Assembly (NCBI GenBank): GCA_046328125.1
Contig: JAXLXF010000019.1
Location: 1 to 64,000 of the forward strand
From: JADZEM01 sp046328125
GTDB taxonomy: Bacteria; Chloroflexota; UBA6077; JACCZL01
Length of the DNA stretch: 64,000 bases
Reading direction: 5' to 3'
Position numbers and translations under genes: made by a program. Positions within the stretch are counted from its first letter, which is position 1. Each line of letters opens with the position of its first letter. Shown piece by piece: positions 61,787-64,000 of this stretch. The notes beneath the pieces are model-generated. The model saw only the letters and a program-made list of their open reading frames with translations, made no database searches and had not been told where the DNA came from.

Positions 61787-62120
61787 CCGCCGCGGGCACC
61801 GCCCCCTCGCTGGGGCTGCACGCCCATCTCGATTCCCGCCCACTGATTCATGGGCGGTCTTCGACGCCTTCGGCGATCGATCGGCGAAGAACTGTGACTC
61901 GCATCACAGTTTTTCCGCGACGAACGATGCATGCTTGCCATCGTCTCAGAAGCGGCGAGGCACGGTGCGGGGGGGCCGCCAGTGCCGCGCAGACCCGGCA
62001 GCCAGGTGCACGGGGACGTACGGAAGGGGGTTGACCGATGTTGGACGACGCGGCTTTCGCGTCGCGCCCCGTAGCGCGTCGGAGCAGAAGGCGCTTCGGC
62101 CAGGAAAGCGACGGTGCACC
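61787..62120. promoter_or_regulatory. Spacer upstream of peroxidase gene with CRP-like site
   Basis: This 334-base spacer has no supported gene. It holds a perfect inverted repeat AACTGTGA-N6-TCACAGTT (61890-61911), which contains the CRP/FNR-family core TGTGA-N6-TCACA. A 22-base near-palindrome around CGATCGATCG precedes it (61868-61889). The repeat is followed by TTTT and could also act as a terminator for the transferase gene. Confidence 0.5.
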
Positions 62121-63548
62121 ATGAGCCCGGACCACTTCGGATCGATGTTCGGCCTGCCACGGTTCGAGCGGGAAGATCTCGAGCTCCAGATCCTGGCCGA
62201 GCAGATGGCGGACGATCTCAACACGCCAAGCTCGTTGATACCTTCGGGCTACACCATCCTCGGCCAGTTCATCACCCATGACCTGACCCTCGATCGGACC
62301 CTCCTGCAAGGCGATCCGATCGACCCGTCCACGGTCGAGAACTTCCGAACCCCGCGGTTCGACCTCGATTCGGTCTATGCGGAGTCGCTGACGCTGCACC
62401 TCGAGCCTCCACATGACGAGGCATCTCCGGCACGGGCGAAGATGGAGATCGGACGTTCGAGGGGCGCAACCTTCGACCTGGAGGACCTCCCACGCTACGC
62501 GGTGGACAACGCCGACGGCCAGGCCGCCTTCACGGCGAAGATCGGCGACGGACGCAACGACGAGAACCTGCTGGTCGCCCAGCTACACCTGGCGTTCCTG
62601 AAGCTCCACAACCGCTTCGTGGACGATCTCCACGATGGCGGTGTGGCGGAGAACGAGCTGTTCGAGGCGGCCCGACAGTGGTGCCGATGGTGCTACCAGT
62701 GGATCGTCGTCAACGACTACCTGCCGCGCATCGTCGGCCAGCCGACGATCGACGCGGTCATGGCGCCGCCCGACGGCGGCGAACCGAGGTTCAACTTCGC
62801 GCTCTACAACCCACCGGACGCGGCGCATCCGATGATGCCGGTCGAGTTCTCGGCGGCGGCGTTCCGGCTCGGGCACAGCATGATCCGCCCGGCCTATCGC
62901 GTGGCTGTAGACGGTATGGGCGTCAACCTCTTTCCAGGCCAGTACGCTGGTGCGAGCGGCTTTCCGAACCTCGGAGGCATGCAGCCGCTCCAGCCAAGCC
63001 TGAAGGCCGACTGGTCCCGGTTCTTCTTCAAGCCGCCGGCCAACGGTCCAGATGAGGAGCACGATTTCCGGAACTTCGCCAAGAAGATCGACAGCCATCT
63101 GCCACGGTTCCTGTCGAGCCTGCCCGGCTCGGCGGTCGGGTCAGGTCCCAGAGACAGCGTCGTGTCGCTGGCGCTGACCGACCTCCGGCGCGGCGTCAAG
63201 CTCAGCCTCCCGTCGGGCCAGAGGGTCGCCAGGGCGGTCATCAAGGCAACCGGCGTCGGCGAGGAGCTGTCGAACGACAAGCTCGGGTTGACACGTCCAG
63301 CGTGGCAGGGCGAAGCGCCGCTCTGGTTCTACATCCTCAAGGAGGCTGAGCTTTCCACTGGCGGCCAACAGCTTGGCCCGGTCGGCGGGCGGATCGTCGC
63401 CGAGGTGATCCTCGGCCTGCTGGCGTACGATCGCTCGTCCTACGTGTACGCCAATCCACCGTTCACGCCTGAACGCCTCGTGGGCCCGCCGGCCGACACG
63501 AAGCACACGATGGCGGACATCCTTCGCTACGCTGGCGTCCTCGACTGA
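62121..63548 (+). CDS. Animal-type heme peroxidase
   Basis: The 475-aa protein belongs to the animal (COX/myeloperoxidase-like) heme peroxidase superfamily: distal His H53 in 'GQFITHDLTLD', the proximal region 'AFRLGHSMIRPAYRV' with H252 and nearby R256, and 'HNRFVDDL' between them. The start is the ATG at 62121; the ribosome-binding site is weak. The 20-base gap to the next gene, with AAGGAG in it, indicates an operon. Bacterial members oxidise halides, lipids or small phenols. The product is unknown. Confidence 0.88.
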   Translation: MSPDHFGSMFGLPRFEREDLELQILAEQMADDLNTPSSLIPSGYTILGQFITHDLTLDRTLLQGDPIDPSTVENFRTPRFDLDSVYAESLTLHLEPPHDEASPARAKMEIGRSRGATFDLEDLPRYAVDNADGQAAFTAKIGDGRNDENLLVAQLHLAFLKLHNRFVDDLHDGGVAENELFEAARQWCRWCYQWIVVNDYLPRIVGQPTIDAVMAPPDGGEPRFNFALYNPPDAAHPMMPVEFSAAAFRLGHSMIRPAYRVAVDGMGVNLFPGQYAGASGFPNLGGMQPLQPSLKADWSRFFFKPPANGPDEEHDFRNFAKKIDSHLPRFLSSLPGSAVGSGPRDSVVSLALTDLRRGVKLSLPSGQRVARAVIKATGVGEELSNDKLGLTRPAWQGEAPLWFYILKEAELSTGGQQLGPVGGRIVAEVILGLLAYDRSSYVYANPPFTPERLVGPPADTKHTMADILRYAGVLD

Positions 63549-63571
63549 AGCACGGATGAAAGGAGCACGCG

Positions 63572-64000
63572 ATGAGTAACGCGATCCTCCTCGAACTGAT
63601 CCGCCGGCACGTGACGGACGTGCTGGACGCGAATGCGAACAAGCCGCTCGACGCAAACCTCAAAGCCGCCGTCCTCGGGGCGATCGACGCGGCCTCGGCC
63701 GAGCTCGCGGCGGCGCTGGCGGCAGCAGGTGACGTGCCGACACCGGACACGTTCTCGTACGAGACGGCGCTGGGCGCGTACATCCTCCAGCAGAACCCGT
63801 ACGCGAGCCGGGAGAAGATCGTCCTTCCGCAGATCCCATCAGACCCGCTCGCCGAGCGCCCGTGGATCAGGAAGGCCGGAGTTCTCCGAAACTACCACGC
63901 CCTGAAGCCGCTGCCACGGGAGGAGGCGATACCGTCCGGCCCGATCTACGAATTCGCGTACGAGAACTGGCCGTATCTCGCCGAGACGTACGTGGACCCG
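63572..64000 (+). CDS. Unrecognised protein, partial at window end
   Basis: The frame starts with ATG after AAGGAG and is open to the last base (143 codons visible). The N-terminus is helical and Ala/Asp-rich ('LDANLKAAVLGAIDAASAELAAAL'-like). Then comes 'TFSYETALGAYILQQNPYAS' and a Pro/Trp-rich part ('RPWIRKAGVLRNYHALKPLP'). There is no signal peptide. I do not recognise the family. It is probably co-transcribed with the heme peroxidase and may be its oxidative partner enzyme. Confidence 0.7.
   Translation, partial: MSNAILLELIRRHVTDVLDANANKPLDANLKAAVLGAIDAASAELAAALAAAGDVPTPDTFSYETALGAYILQQNPYASREKIVLPQIPSDPLAERPWIRKAGVLRNYHALKPLPREEAIPSGPIYEFAYENWPYLAETYVDP

Noticed and set aside
1..64000. 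tRNA, rRNA, complete IS elements or phage genes
   Set aside because: Spacers were read for tRNA-like arms and frames for transposase or integrase motifs; none were convincing.

Overview
The window is high-G+C bacterial chromosome (roughly two thirds G+C or more by eye) and is almost fully coding. Gene content points to a Chloroflexota-like bacterium: large cyclase/AAA/TPR and LuxR/NB-ARC regulators, secreted beta-helix proteins with 'CSLR'-type modules, several amidases and peptide-processing enzymes, KdpDE-type signalling and many GTG starts. This assignment rests on family composition, not on a marker gene. No tRNA, rRNA, CRISPR array or complete IS element was seen.

Layout. 1-9.1 kb: end of a secreted beta-helix protein, a membrane FHA-HtrA protease, an SbcC/SbcD-like (YhaN/YhaO-like) pair and an orphan oligopeptide-binding lipoprotein. 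9.2-11.6 kb: an orphan molybdopterin (xanthine/CO dehydrogenase type) large subunit. 11.6-13.7 kb: an island of three toxin-antitoxin pairs plus a lone YgiT-type zinc-finger protein; the third pair sits between two 80-bp copies of the 3' end of the neighbouring secreted-protein gene. 13.7-21 kb: secreted protein, HAD phosphatase, small Cys-rich protein, GNAT and a 1126-aa cyclase/ATPase/TPR regulator. 21-25.5 kb: rpsO, pnp with a long Gly/Arg-rich tail, a DUF433 gene and a ClpX-type zinc-finger protein without the ATPase. 25.5-38.2 kb: rfbC and a signalling block (GAF/DHp protein, chemoreceptor, 1460-aa hybrid kinase, phosphoesterase, nucleotidyltransferase, DsbA-like protein, stand-alone receiver). 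38.3-41.8 kb: YbaK-like deacylase, two Uma2 proteins, a two-repeat metallothionein-like protein and an MDR dehydrogenase.

41.9-47.0 kb is a probable potassium module: two OmpR-type regulators and a short KdpD-like kinase form an overlapping operon, divergent from a KimA-like K+ importer that is translationally coupled to a 77-aa protein. No kdpFABC genes are present here. 47.0-50.5 kb: two amidases, one in an operon with two tandem AtzG/GatC-like small subunits. 50.7-58.6 kb: a low-complexity membrane protein divergent from a beta-helix/Calx-beta secreted protein, a LuxR/NB-ARC regulator interrupted by an in-frame palindromic repeat, and CorA. 58.8-64 kb: M19 dipeptidase, gamma-glutamyltransferase, an animal-type heme peroxidase and an unrecognised gene cut by the window end.

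The least expected signal is non-coding. At least four families of palindromic or hairpin-forming repeats recur between genes, and one copy lies inside a reading frame. Two otherwise different secreted proteins also share an undescribed C-terminal module ending in a T-F-V-G-G-G motif.
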